Shown here one piece after another: positions 52,396 through 60,971 of a stretch of 64,000 bases of DNA (position 1 is its first letter; every line of letters starts with the position of its first letter). Both the position numbers and the translations under genes were made by a program. This DNA comes from SZUA-448 sp964602475 (GTDB lineage: Bacteria; Bacillota; Clostridia; Lachnospirales; Lachnospiraceae), in contig CAZRRN010000006.1 of assembly GCA_964602475.1 (NCBI GenBank), positions 11,603-75,602 on the forward strand, in the 5' to 3' direction. The notes beneath the pieces were generated by a model. The model searched no databases. It saw nothing but the letters and a program-made list of their open reading frames with translations, and had not been told where the DNA came from.

Positions 52396-52938
52396 ATGAA
52401 TCTGCCGAATAAAATTACAATTTTCAGAATTTGTCTGATACCGTTATTCATTATTCTCATGCTGGTTCACAGAATACCTTATAATGAATTGCTTGCTTTG
52501 ATTGTATTTTCAGTAGCGTGTATTTCGGATGCATTGGATGGATATCTTGCCAGAAAGAATAACCTAATTACGGATTTTGGAAAATTCATGGATCCGCTTG
52601 CAGACAAGCTTTTGGTATGTTCGGCATTGATTTGTTTTATAGAACAGGATCAGATCGAATCATGGATTGTTATTGTTATCATAGCAAGAGAATTCATTAT
52701 TAGTGGCTTCCGGCTTGTTGCAGCAAACAAAGGTGCTGTGATTGCAGCAAGTGTATGGGGTAAATTTAAGACGACGTCACAGATGATTATGTGCATTCTA
52801 CTGATTGCGAATATTGACTGGCAACCTGCATATATTTTAGAACAGATATTTATTTACCTGTCACTGGTATTGACTGTATTATCTCTTGCGGAATGTGTTT
52901 ATAAAAATCGAAGTGTTCTTATGGAAGAAGGAAAATAA
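52396..52938 (+). CDS. pgsA: CDP-diacylglycerol-glycerol-3-phosphate phosphatidyltransferase PgsA
   Basis: The 180-residue membrane enzyme makes phosphatidylglycerol phosphate, the precursor of phosphatidylglycerol, which Lgt consumes. The CDP-alcohol transferase motif D-G-X2-A-R-X8-G-X3-D-X3-D is seen in DGYLARKNNLITDFGKFMD followed by PLADK (residues about 47-70). The start MNLPNKITIFRICLIPLF is typical. ATG 52396 follows GGAGATAAG; the TTG at 52375 is not supported. The rimO-pgsA order is common in Firmicutes. Confidence 0.96.
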   Translation: MNLPNKITIFRICLIPLFIILMLVHRIPYNELLALIVFSVACISDALDGYLARKNNLITDFGKFMDPLADKLLVCSALICFIEQDQIESWIVIVIIAREFIISGFRLVAANKGAVIAASVWGKFKTTSQMIMCILLIANIDWQPAYILEQIFIYLSLVLTVLSLAECVYKNRSVLMEEGK

Positions 52939-53035
52939 CAACTGAAAATAACATAGATTTAACATAAAAATGACATACTTGCATTTTATAATCATCATCT
53001 GGAGAGGTCTATTGTTTTAGCTGAAGGTGAATATC

Positions 53036-53653
53036 ATGCAGAGTAGGGAAAAAAAGTCAACTGAAAAACATCGTTTTCTTTTAAAACCGATACTTGAAAG
53101 GTTCGGTATTTTTCTGCTTATCATTATGACTGCAGCAGTGATTATGGCATGTGGAGATACAGTAAATGTGACTACTCCGACCGCAACACCGACCACTGTT
53201 CCTGCACCGGTCACGCCAACTGAAGCTCTGACATCTGCCATTAGTAATTCCGTACCGTTCAATATGGAAGATAAAAAAGAAATTTTTTATTATACCGTAA
53301 ACCCGGATACGCTTGAGACAGAAGCAGTTTCATCTATGGTTGAAGCGGGCTTTATGCCTGAACCGAAGGAATTACTGCAGCTTGTTAAAGACAGTATGGA
53401 AGATAACGGATATGAGATCGGAATCGATGAGGTCAGTGTGGAAGGGAATAAAGTAATTGTTAGCTTTCTTGCAGATACTGCACCCGCTGTTGGACTTTCG
53501 AAAGCCGAAGAAAAGGCAATTCTTGATGCAATTGCGCAAAGCCTTCTTGATAATTCGGGAGATTATAATAAGGTTGTATTTCGCATCATGGGAGCAGAGT
53601 ATCAATCCGATAATTATTCGTTTCAAACAGATGATGTTTATATGAAGGACTGA
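53036..53653 (+). CDS. Secreted lipoprotein with GerMN-like domain
   Basis: From ATG 53036 this gives 205 residues. A charged head of about 27 residues is followed by a hydrophobic segment ending in the lipobox IMAC, so the cysteine near residue 39 should be lipidated. A threonine/proline-rich spacer (TTPTATPTTVPAPVTPT) leads to a C-terminal domain whose pattern (VSVEGNKVIVSFLADTA, AILDAIAQSLLDN, KVVFRIMG) resembles GerMN, a domain of germination and spore-envelope proteins such as GerM. The fit is moderate. It is flanked by a terminator and has its own unit, just after pgsA. A role in spore or wall function would suit the context but is not shown. Confidence 0.65.
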   Translation: MQSREKKSTEKHRFLLKPILERFGIFLLIIMTAAVIMACGDTVNVTTPTATPTTVPAPVTPTEALTSAISNSVPFNMEDKKEIFYYTVNPDTLETEAVSSMVEAGFMPEPKELLQLVKDSMEDNGYEIGIDEVSVEGNKVIVSFLADTAPAVGLSKAEEKAILDAIAQSLLDNSGDYNKVVFRIMGAEYQSDNYSFQTDDVYMKD

Positions 53654-53670
53654 ACGTGATTGTATTAACT

Positions 53671-53697
53671 GCTGCAACAGAAATGTTGCAGCTTTTT
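53671..53697 (+). terminator. Terminator after the GerMN-like lipoprotein
   Basis: GCTGCAACA and TGTTGCAGC form a perfect 9-bp stem around a GAAA tetraloop, followed by five T. Confidence 0.9.
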
Positions 53698-53773
53698 AAA
53701 TATTTTACAGATGAATGGCTTTATATTTGGACGTAATTGTATTCAATTGTTGAAATGAGAAAAGTGTGAAAGG

Positions 53774-53799
53774 TGAAAGAAAAAAGGCATTTTCTTTCA
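53774..53799 (+). promoter_or_regulatory. Hairpin at the translation start of the flavoprotein gene
   Basis: TGAAAGAAAA and TTTTCTTTCA form a perfect 10-bp stem with the loop AAGGCA, ending 9 nt before the ATG at 53809. The only AAAGG-like ribosome-binding sequence nearby lies in the loop, so the hairpin may influence initiation. Function is inferred. Confidence 0.4.
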
Positions 53800-53808
53800 T
53801 GAGAAAAA

Positions 53809-55065
53809 ATGAAAAAAATAATAATCACAGGAGCCGGTGCAGCCGGAATGATGGCTGCAATTGCTGCTTCAGAAAATGAAAATCAGGTTATTCTACTTGA
53901 AAAGAACGACAAACCCGGAAAGAAATTATACATTACCGGAAAAGGACGATGTAATCTGACAAATGACTGCGAAGAAGAAGATTTTTTCAAAAATGTAAAA
54001 CGAAATTCAAGATTTTTATACAGTGCTTATTCGGCGTTTGGAAGCAGAGAAACAATGGATTATTTCAGGCAAATCGGATTGAAGATTAAGACAGAGCGCG
54101 GAAACAGAGTCTTTCCGGTATCTGATAAATCATCTGATGTTATCCGTGTACTAGAGGAGAAACTGAAAGCTAAAGGGGTTGAAATCAGATATAATACCAC
54201 TGTTAAATCAATTCTGACTGAAAAAGGAACGGTAACCGGAGTGACTCTAAACCAAGGGAATTTAAAAGCCGACGCTTGTATTATTGCTACCGGAGGACTT
54301 TCTTATGCATCTACCGGATCTACCGGAGACGGCTATCGTATTGCAAAAGCACTAGGACATTCCGTTACGGAGCTGGCGCCGTCTCTGGTTGCACTTGTTA
54401 TGAAGGAACAGGATATCTGCGAGCTGGAAGGCTTGTCACTAAAAAACGTTGAACTGACTGTCGAAGGAACCGTTACCAAAAAGGAAAAGAAAAGCAGAAA
54501 GGTTCTTTTTCGTGAACTTGGTGAGATGCTGTTTACCAAAAACGGGATCAGCGGACCTCTTGTGCTCAGTGCAAGCAGTATTTTGGCACCAGGCGGATTT
54601 GAAGAGGTTGAACTCTATATTGATTTGAAGCCTGGTCTTACGGAGGAAGTACTGGAAGCGCGGGTAAAAAGAGATTTTACTGAGAATATTAACAAACAGT
54701 TCAGAAATTCTCTTGGTGAACTTCTTCCGGGACGTATGGCAGACTATATCATAAAGCATTCAAAAATCGATCCTTTTTGTCAGGTAAACAGTATCACACA
54801 GACGGAGCGGAAGAGATTATGCGGATTGTTAAAAAAGCTGCCGTTTCATTTTGAAAGGGCAGGAGGCTATAATGAAGCTGTAATTACCTGTGGAGGAGTT
54901 CAGGTGAAAGAAATAAATCCGGCTACGATGGAATCAAAGCTGGTGAAGGGACTTTATTTTGCCGGAGAAGTACTGGATGTCGATGCTCTTACAGGAGGCT
55001 ACAATCTTCAGATTGCATGGACTACCGGATATGCGGCAGGATCGTCGGCGGGAAAAGAAGAGTAA
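53809..55065 (+). CDS. HI0933-family FAD-dependent oxidoreductase (BaiN/YhiN-like)
   Basis: The 418-residue flavoprotein has an N-terminal FAD-binding Rossmann motif IITGAGAAGMMAAIAA (GXGXXG), followed by EKNDKPGKKLYITGKGRCNLTN, the hallmark of the HI0933/YhiN group, and a central GLSYASTGSTGDGYRIA. The C-terminal flavin contact is VDALTGGYNLQIAW. The natural substrate is generally unknown; annotations as a bile-acid reductase (BaiN) should not be taken over without test. In Clostridia it often precedes cmk and ispH, as here. Confidence 0.93.
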   Translation: MKKIIITGAGAAGMMAAIAASENENQVILLEKNDKPGKKLYITGKGRCNLTNDCEEEDFFKNVKRNSRFLYSAYSAFGSRETMDYFRQIGLKIKTERGNRVFPVSDKSSDVIRVLEEKLKAKGVEIRYNTTVKSILTEKGTVTGVTLNQGNLKADACIIATGGLSYASTGSTGDGYRIAKALGHSVTELAPSLVALVMKEQDICELEGLSLKNVELTVEGTVTKKEKKSRKVLFRELGEMLFTKNGISGPLVLSASSILAPGGFEEVELYIDLKPGLTEEVLEARVKRDFTENINKQFRNSLGELLPGRMADYIIKHSKIDPFCQVNSITQTERKRLCGLLKKLPFHFERAGGYNEAVITCGGVQVKEINPATMESKLVKGLYFAGEVLDVDALTGGYNLQIAWTTGYAAGSSAGKEE

Positions 55066-55131
55066 ATAATTACCAGAGCGTGACACGAGACAGATTATTT
55101 TATATCAATGTGACGCAGAAATGGGGAAGAA

Positions 55132-55800
55132 ATGGAAGAACAGAGAAACTGCACAGCAGTGGCAATCGATGGACCTGCAGGTGCAGGGAAAAGTACAATA
55201 GCAAGACTAGTTGCTAAAAAAAAGGGGTTTATTTATGTGGATACAGGAGCAATGTACCGTGCAATGGCATTGTATTTTATTGGATGCGGAATACCGGCAG
55301 AGGATAAAGAACGGATTGAAGCAGCGGTAGACGGAGTATCAGTAAAGATACAATATGAAAATGACGAACAACAGGTTTTTTTAAATGACGAAAATGTTAC
55401 ATTAAGACTTCGCTCGGAAGAGGTTGGGAGAATGGCTTCAGCAAGCTCTGTATATCCGAAGGTGCGTCTGAAGCTTGTAGAACTTCAACGGAAACTTGCA
55501 AAGGAAAATGATGTCGTTATGGATGGAAGGGATATCGGAACCTATGTACTTCCAAATGCCAGAGTGAAGATTTATATGACGGCAGGAATTACAGAAAGGG
55601 CACAACGCCGTTTTACGGAACTTACGGCTAAGGGAACGACGTGCAATCTAAAAGCAATCGAAAAAGACATTGAAGAGAGAGACTACAGGGATACTCATAG
55701 GGAATTTGCACCGCTAAGACAGGCGGAAGATGCGGTTTTTCTTGACACATCGGATATGACAATAGAAGAAGCGGCAGAAGCGGTTTATCGCCTGATATAA
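55132..55800 (+). CDS. cmk: Cytidylate kinase
   Basis: The 222-residue enzyme phosphorylates CMP and dCMP. The P-loop AIDGPAGAGKST (about 11-22) is followed by YVDTGAMYRAMAL, DGRDIGTYVLPNA and RDYRDTHREFAPLRQAEDA, all diagnostic. The first eight residues before AIDGPAG are slightly variable. It lies 18 bp before ispH-S1; cmk next to rpsA is widely conserved, and this arrangement keeps that link through the fused S1 part. Confidence 0.97.
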   Translation: MEEQRNCTAVAIDGPAGAGKSTIARLVAKKKGFIYVDTGAMYRAMALYFIGCGIPAEDKERIEAAVDGVSVKIQYENDEQQVFLNDENVTLRLRSEEVGRMASASSVYPKVRLKLVELQRKLAKENDVVMDGRDIGTYVLPNARVKIYMTAGITERAQRRFTELTAKGTTCNLKAIEKDIEERDYRDTHREFAPLRQAEDAVFLDTSDMTIEEAAEAVYRLI

Positions 55801-55818
55801 TCTGCAATCGGAGGTTCT

Positions 55819-57807
55819 ATGGAAGTTCATCTGGCTAAAACAGCAGGATTTTGTTTTGGAGTACAGCGTGCGGTTGATACTGTCTATGAACAGCTGCATT
55901 TCGGGGAGCCGGTTTACACCTTTGGTCCGATTACTCATAATGACACAGTAATTAAGGAACTGGAAGAAAAGGGTGTCAAGGTTCTTGATACACCGGAACA
56001 AATCAGACAGCTGAAAAGAGGTACAATCATCATTCGTGCTCATGGGGTGTCACGTAAGCTGCAGGAAGCAATGTTTGTGGAAGATGAGGATGGGAAACCG
56101 CGTCTGAAGCTCGTAGATGCGACTTGTCCGTTCGTTAAAAAAATACATGACATTGTTTCTGAACAAAGTGAGAACGGACGGACCATAGTAATCTTCGGAG
56201 ATGTCAGTCATCCTGAGGTTCAGGGAATCACGGGATGGTGTAACGGACGGTTTGTTGTGCTTGGAACACAGAAGGATGCAGAAGAATTTACGGCAGAATC
56301 GGAGGAAAAACTCTGTATCGTAGCTCAAACAACATATAATTACAAGAACTTTCAACAATTTGTTGAAATTATTTTAAAAAAGGGGTATGATAGTATTGTT
56401 TTAGATACGATATGCAATGCGACAGAGGTTCGTCAGTCTGAAGCCTATGAATTGGCGAAGCAGAATGATGCCGTTATTGTAATCGGCGGAAAGCATAGCT
56501 CGAATACAAGAAAGCTTTTTGAGATATGCAAAAAGGAATGTGCAGATACTTACTATATAGAGCAACTCAGTGACCTGGATTTGGAACAGTTCGAATCCTT
56601 TCGCAGCGTAGGTATTACAGCAGGCGCTTCCACACCAAATAATATTATCGAGGAGGTTCTAACGAGAATGTCAGAAACAAGTTTTGAACAATTATTGGAG
56701 GAGTCGTTGGTGACAATACACAACGGAGAGGTGGTCGAAGGCACTGTTATACGTGTGAAAGAAGACGAAATTGCTCTTAATATCGGCTACAAGGCTGACG
56801 GCATTATCACAAGAAGTGAGTATACAAATACTCCGAATGTCGATCTCAGAGAAGTCGTTAAAGAAGGCGACAAGATGCAGGTTAAGGTATTAAAGGTTAA
56901 CGACGGCGACGGTCAGGTTCTGCTGACCTATAAAAGACTGGCGGCGGAACGTGGAAGCAAGAAACTTGAAGAAGCGTTTAACAACAAGGAGGTACTTACA
57001 GCTAAGGTTGCAGCAGTGCTGGAGGGTGGTCTCAGTGTTGTATATGATGAGTCAAGAGTATTTATTCCGGCAAGTCTGGTTTCAGATGTATATGAGAAAA
57101 ATCTTGATAAATACAAGGATCAGGAAATTCAGTTTGTTATTACCGAGTTCAATCCGAAGAGAAGAAGAATTATCGGTGACAGAAAGCAGCTGTTAGTTGC
57201 AAAGAAGAAAGAATTACAGGCTGAACTTTTTTCCAAAATCAGCGTCGGAGATATTATTTCCGGTGTAATCAAGAATGTTACCGATTTTGGTGTGTTCATT
57301 GATCTTGGCGGTGCTGATGGACTTCTTCATATTTCCGAGATGTCATGGGGAAGAATTGAAAATCCTAAGAAGGTTTTTAAGGTCGGCGATGAAGTTCGTG
57401 CATTTATTAAAGATATTTCAGGCGACAAGATTGCACTCAGTATGAAATTCCCGGATGAGAATCCATGGGCTGATGCAGAAGAAAAGTTCGGAAAAGGCAG
57501 CATCGTAACCGGAAAGGTTGCCAGAATGACCGATTTTGGAGCATTTATAGAACTTGAGCCTGGTGTTGATGCATTACTTCATGTATCCCAGATTGCCAGA
57601 GAGCATATTGAAAAGCCTTCGTCTGTATTAAAAATCGGACAGGAAATCACAGCGATGGTTGTAGAATTTAATCCTGAAGATAAAAAAATAAGTCTCAGCA
57701 TGAAAGCGTTGCTTGCACCGGAAGAAGAGTCTGTAGCAGAAGCAGATACAACAATAGCTGAAGTTCAAGAAGAACAGGCTGCTCCGGTAGAAAAGACAGA
57801 AGAATAA
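55819..57807 (+). CDS. ispH: IspH fused to S1 RNA-binding domains
   Basis: The 662-residue bifunctional-looking protein has an N-terminal 4-hydroxy-3-methylbut-2-enyl diphosphate reductase domain (1 to about 283), the last step of the non-mevalonate isoprenoid path. Its iron-sulfur cysteines are Cys12 (AGFCFGVQRAV), one near 103 (DATCPFV) and one near 199 (DTICNATEVRQ); SSNTRKLFE and GITAGASTPN are substrate-site motifs. From about 300 onward come four S1 RNA-binding repeats (for example VTDFGVFIDLGGADGLLHISEMSW and its near copy MTDFGAFIELEPGVDALLHV), as in ribosomal protein S1. An acidic tail ends it. An internal ribosome site at 56651-56668 could release the S1 part on its own. Confidence 0.95.
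   Translation: MEVHLAKTAGFCFGVQRAVDTVYEQLHFGEPVYTFGPITHNDTVIKELEEKGVKVLDTPEQIRQLKRGTIIIRAHGVSRKLQEAMFVEDEDGKPRLKLVDATCPFVKKIHDIVSEQSENGRTIVIFGDVSHPEVQGITGWCNGRFVVLGTQKDAEEFTAESEEKLCIVAQTTYNYKNFQQFVEIILKKGYDSIVLDTICNATEVRQSEAYELAKQNDAVIVIGGKHSSNTRKLFEICKKECADTYYIEQLSDLDLEQFESFRSVGITAGASTPNNIIEEVLTRMSETSFEQLLEESLVTIHNGEVVEGTVIRVKEDEIALNIGYKADGIITRSEYTNTPNVDLREVVKEGDKMQVKVLKVNDGDGQVLLTYKRLAAERGSKKLEEAFNNKEVLTAKVAAVLEGGLSVVYDESRVFIPASLVSDVYEKNLDKYKDQEIQFVITEFNPKRRRIIGDRKQLLVAKKKELQAELFSKISVGDIISGVIKNVTDFGVFIDLGGADGLLHISEMSWGRIENPKKVFKVGDEVRAFIKDISGDKIALSMKFPDENPWADAEEKFGKGSIVTGKVARMTDFGAFIELEPGVDALLHVSQIAREHIEKPSSVLKIGQEITAMVVEFNPEDKKISLSMKALLAPEEESVAEADTTIAEVQEEQAAPVEKTEE
56650..56670 (+). other. 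Possible internal start for a separate S1 protein
   Basis: GAGGAGG (56650-56656) lies 11 nt before an in-frame ATG (56668, residue 284), exactly at the boundary between IspH and the S1 repeats. Initiation here would give a free S1-like protein of 379 residues. This is inferred from sequence only. Confidence 0.4.
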
Positions 57808-57846
57808 CAATTATCAATAAAATATGCATAAGAATGGATCTCGGAT

Positions 57847-58629
57847 ATGATCACCGGCAGTTATGAAGAATTTCAAAAACGGATTTTTCTATTGACCCAG
57901 ATTGACTTGAGCGCATACAAAGAACGTCAGATGAGACGAAGAATTGATTCTCTGATTGACAGGAACGGTGTATCCTCTTACAGTGCATATGTTGATAAAA
58001 TCTCAAAGGATAAAGAATGTTTTGATGAATTTGTCAATTACCTGACGATTAATGTATCGGAATTCTATCGGAATCCGGAACAATGGGAGCTCTTGGAAAA
58101 GACAATATTGCCGCTTGTTCTGAAGCAGAACAAATCTCCGAAGATTTGGAGTGCTGCATGTTCCACCGGTGATGAACCGTATTCCTTAGTGATGTTGTTA
58201 AGCCGTTTTATGCCTCTTTGCGGAATCAAAATTCTGGCTACTGATATTGATAAGCAGGTATTGTTAAAGGCAAAAACCGGAATATATAATGTCAAAAGTC
58301 TGAAAGGATTGCCCGAGGAATTTGAAAGACGATATTTTACAAGAATCAATGATCAGTCAATGCAAATCAAAGAAGAAATTAAGCGCTGCGTGGAATTCAA
58401 ACAGCATAATCTTCTGAAGGACGAGTATCCGAGACAATGTGATTTAATTGTATGCAGGAACGTTGTTATTTATTTTACTGAGGAAGCCAAAACTGAAGTC
58501 TATAAAAAATTCAACCAGTCTCTTTGCACGAACGGAATTCTGTTTGTGGGGAGTACAGAACAGATTATTCAGCCTGTGTCTTTGGGATATGAATCAATGA
58601 AATCATTCTTTTATAGAAAACGTAATTAA
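57847..58629 (+). CDS. cheR: CheR-type protein-glutamate methyltransferase
   Basis: The 260-residue SAM-dependent enzyme methylates glutamates of chemoreceptors. The N-terminal helical domain contains IDLSAYKERQMRRRIDSLI and VNYLTINVSEFYRNPEQW; the catalytic domain holds WSAACSTGDEPYSLVMLL (the GEEPYS-like motif), ILATDIDKQVLLKAK, and CDLIVCRNVVIYF. The end includes LFVGSTEQI. Its ribosome site is weak. No other chemotaxis gene is next to it, so it is an isolated copy between ispH-S1 and plsX; it is followed by a strong terminator. Confidence 0.93.
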   Translation: MITGSYEEFQKRIFLLTQIDLSAYKERQMRRRIDSLIDRNGVSSYSAYVDKISKDKECFDEFVNYLTINVSEFYRNPEQWELLEKTILPLVLKQNKSPKIWSAACSTGDEPYSLVMLLSRFMPLCGIKILATDIDKQVLLKAKTGIYNVKSLKGLPEEFERRYFTRINDQSMQIKEEIKRCVEFKQHNLLKDEYPRQCDLIVCRNVVIYFTEEAKTEVYKKFNQSLCTNGILFVGSTEQIIQPVSLGYESMKSFFYRKRN

Positions 58630-58636
58630 TGAGAAG

Positions 58637-58690
58637 AGAAATCCTCGATCATACATTTCAAAAGGATGTATGACCGGGGATTTCTTTTCT
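58637..58690 (+). terminator. Terminator after cheR
   Basis: A 20-bp stem starting AGAAATCCTCGATCATACAT closes with a single mismatch and one G-U pair and is followed by TTTTCT. It isolates the cheR side from plsX. Confidence 0.85.
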
Positions 58691-58807
58691 ATAAAATGAA
58701 TGATTCCTATATTTTAAGAAGTAAACCCGAAAAAAAGCGATAAAAAGCAAATCCGAAAAGGCAAAATTAATAAGAAAAACCAATTAATTATTTGAACAAT
58801 TTAATAG

Positions 58808-58836
58808 TTGATTTTTTATATACAATCGGTTATATT
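58808..58836 (+). promoter_or_regulatory. Promoter of the plsX-acpP-rnc-smc group
   Basis: The -35 TTGATT (58808-58813) and the -10 TATATT (58831-58836) are 17 bp apart, 34 bp before the plsX ATG. I saw no clear FapR-type inverted repeat around it. Confidence 0.6.
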
Positions 58837-58869
58837 GATAAATAGGTAATGTTCGGAAAGGAAGACAGA

Positions 58870-59877
58870 ATGCAAAGTACGGTTACAGTTGCGGTGGATG
58901 CAATGGGCGGCGACAATGCCCCGTTGGAGATTATCAAGGGTGCAGTAGAGGCTGCCAACGAAAAGGACAATCTCAAAGTAATACTTGTCGGACAAGAAGA
59001 AACAATACGTAATGAACTAAGTAAATACACATATAATCAAGAACAGGTTGAGATTATTCATGCACCTGATACCATTACAAATGACGAAGCACCGGTTCTT
59101 GCAATACGTAGAAAAAAAGAATCTTCTGTTGTTGTTGCGCTTAACCTTGTAAAAGAGAAAAAAGCAGATGCGTTTGTGTCGGCAGGGAGTACAGGAGCAG
59201 TTCTTGTAGGAGCCCAACTGATTGCAGGGCGAATCAAAGGAGTGGAGCGTCCGCCTCTTGCACCGCTGATTCCGACGAAAACCGGAGTATCTCTGCTGGT
59301 TGACTGCGGAGCGAATGTCGATGCAAGATCCTCTCATTTGGTACAGTTTGCAAGAATGGGTTCTATCTATATGGAACATGTAATGGGAATAAAGAATCCA
59401 AGAGTGGCAATTGTTAATATCGGAGCAGAAGAAGAAAAAGGAAATATGCTTGTAAAAGAAACATTCCCTTTGCTAAAGAACTGTAACGATATTAATTTTA
59501 TCGGAAGTATTGAAGCGAGAGAAATTCCAGCAGGTGCTGCAGATGTAATTGTATGTGAAGCATTCGTTGGAAATGTTATTTTAAAACTTTATGAAGGTCT
59601 TGGAGCTACGCTGATCGGAATTATTAAAAAAGGTCTGATGAGTACGACTCGAAGTAAAATCGGAGCATTATTAATTAAGCCGGCTCTGAAAAAATCATTA
59701 AAAGGATTTGATTTATCGGAATATGGCGGAGCACCGATGCTTGGACTGAATGGTTTGGTGGTTAAGACACACGGAAGCTCAAAAAGTAATGAAATTAAGA
59801 ATTCTATCCTTCAGTGTATCACATTCCAGGAGAAGAATATTAATAAAATAATACAAGATAATCTGTTAAAAATTTAA
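58870..59877 (+). CDS. plsX: Phosphate acyltransferase PlsX
   Basis: The 335-residue peripheral membrane enzyme converts acyl-ACP to acyl phosphate for phospholipid synthesis. The N-terminal VAVDAMGGDNAPLEIIKGAV and later SAGSTGAVLVGA, GANVDARSSHLVQFA and CEAFVGNVILKLYEG are hallmark sequences. ATG 58870 follows AAAGGAAGACAG; the ATG seven codons earlier lacks a good site. The usual upstream partner rpmF (L32) is absent. acpP, which encodes its substrate carrier, follows by 18 bp. Confidence 0.97.
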   Translation: MQSTVTVAVDAMGGDNAPLEIIKGAVEAANEKDNLKVILVGQEETIRNELSKYTYNQEQVEIIHAPDTITNDEAPVLAIRRKKESSVVVALNLVKEKKADAFVSAGSTGAVLVGAQLIAGRIKGVERPPLAPLIPTKTGVSLLVDCGANVDARSSHLVQFARMGSIYMEHVMGIKNPRVAIVNIGAEEEKGNMLVKETFPLLKNCNDINFIGSIEAREIPAGAADVIVCEAFVGNVILKLYEGLGATLIGIIKKGLMSTTRSKIGALLIKPALKKSLKGFDLSEYGGAPMLGLNGLVVKTHGSSKSNEIKNSILQCITFQEKNINKIIQDNLLKI

Positions 59878-59895
59878 GTAAGAAAGGTGAGCATT

Positions 59896-60132
59896 ATGGA
59901 GTTCGAAAAATTACAGAAAATTATTGCGGAAGTACTGAATGTTGAAGCAGAAGAAATCACACTGGAGACGACGTTTGTAGATGATCTCGGTGCTGATTCA
60001 CTGGATATTTTCCAGATAATTATGGGGATTGAAGAAGAGTTTGATATTGAAATTGCAAATGAAGATGCAGAAAATATTGTAACGGTAAATGATGCGGTAG
60101 AGCAGATTAAAAATGCGCAGAGCCAACAGTAA
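59896..60132 (+). CDS. acpP: Acyl carrier protein
   Basis: The 78-residue carrier holds fatty-acyl chains on a phosphopantetheine arm. The attachment serine is Ser35 in DLGADSLDIFQIIMGIEEEF, and the protein is acidic, as expected. ATG 59896 follows AAGGTGAGC; the GTG at 59887 overlaps this site. The plsX-acpP-rnc-smc order is typical of Firmicutes. Confidence 0.97.
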   Translation: MEFEKLQKIIAEVLNVEAEEITLETTFVDDLGADSLDIFQIIMGIEEEFDIEIANEDAENIVTVNDAVEQIKNAQSQQ

Positions 60133-60181
60133 TAAAAGCCGCCGGATGATATGCCGGAAGGCAGAATAGAATAAACATCCT

Positions 60182-60215
60182 AATGGCGTGTTATCATTGC
60201 GGATAGCACGTCATT
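60182..60215 (+). other. Stem-loop between acpP and rnc
   Basis: AATGGCGTGTTATC pairs with GATAGCACGTCATT over 14 positions (two G-U pairs) with a 6-nt loop. There is no T-tract. Placed directly before rnc, it may be a site for RNase III autoregulation, as known in other species, or for mRNA end formation. Confidence 0.4.
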
Positions 60216-60236
60216 ATTGATAAAAGGAGCAAATTT

Positions 60237-60971
60237 ATGACTGGAAACGGAATGCCGGAACGGTCACCAAAGGAAATGGAGGAAATACTTCAATATCAGT
60301 TTCAGAATAAAAGCCTGCTTCATCAGGCCCTGACTCATCGCTCCTATGTGAATGAGATAAGGGATAAGCACTGCAAGCATAATGAACGTCTTGAATTTCT
60401 TGGAGATGCAGTGCTTGAGCTGGTAACAAGTGATTTTCTGTATTCAAACAACCCCGAAATGGAAGAAGGAGAGTTGTCCAAGCTGCGTGCCAGTCTTGTA
60501 TGTGAACAGACCTTATCGGTATGTGCGAGAAACCTTGAACTTGGAAATGCGGTTTTTCTTGGAAAGGGTGAGGATACAACCGGAGGAAGAAACCGTAATT
60601 CTATTTTATCTGATGCGCTGGAATCAATAATTGGTGCAATATATCTGGACGGCACCTATGAAGCTGCAAAAAGCTTTATACTTAAATTTATTCTGAACGA
60701 TTTAGAACATACCAAACTGTTCATAGACAGTAAGACAAAGCTTCAGGAGATGGTTCAAAACCGTTATAAGCGTCAGCTCCATTATGAAACAGTATCAGAA
60801 GAAGGTCCGGATCATGATAAACAATTTACGGTATTGGCAATGATGGATAAAATACCACTGGAAACAGGAACGGGAAAATCAAAAAAAAATGCAGCTCAGG
60901 ATGCGGCATATCGTTCGCTGTTGAAGCTTGATAAAGAATGGAAGGTCCAAGGGGGAACAGATGTACCTTAA
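60237..60971 (+). CDS. rnc: Ribonuclease III
   Basis: The 244-residue endonuclease cuts double-stranded RNA in rRNA processing. The signature ERLEFLGDAVLELV (about 50-63) carries the metal-binding acidic residues; a second acidic site is DALESIIGAIYLDG. A C-terminal double-stranded RNA-binding domain (about 163-240) has TKLQEMVQNRYKRQLHYE and GTGKSKKNAAQDAAYRSL. Ribosome site AAAAGGAGCAAATTT. It overlaps smc by 11 nt. Confidence 0.97.
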   Translation: MTGNGMPERSPKEMEEILQYQFQNKSLLHQALTHRSYVNEIRDKHCKHNERLEFLGDAVLELVTSDFLYSNNPEMEEGELSKLRASLVCEQTLSVCARNLELGNAVFLGKGEDTTGGRNRNSILSDALESIIGAIYLDGTYEAAKSFILKFILNDLEHTKLFIDSKTKLQEMVQNRYKRQLHYETVSEEGPDHDKQFTVLAMMDKIPLETGTGKSKKNAAQDAAYRSLLKLDKEWKVQGGTDVP

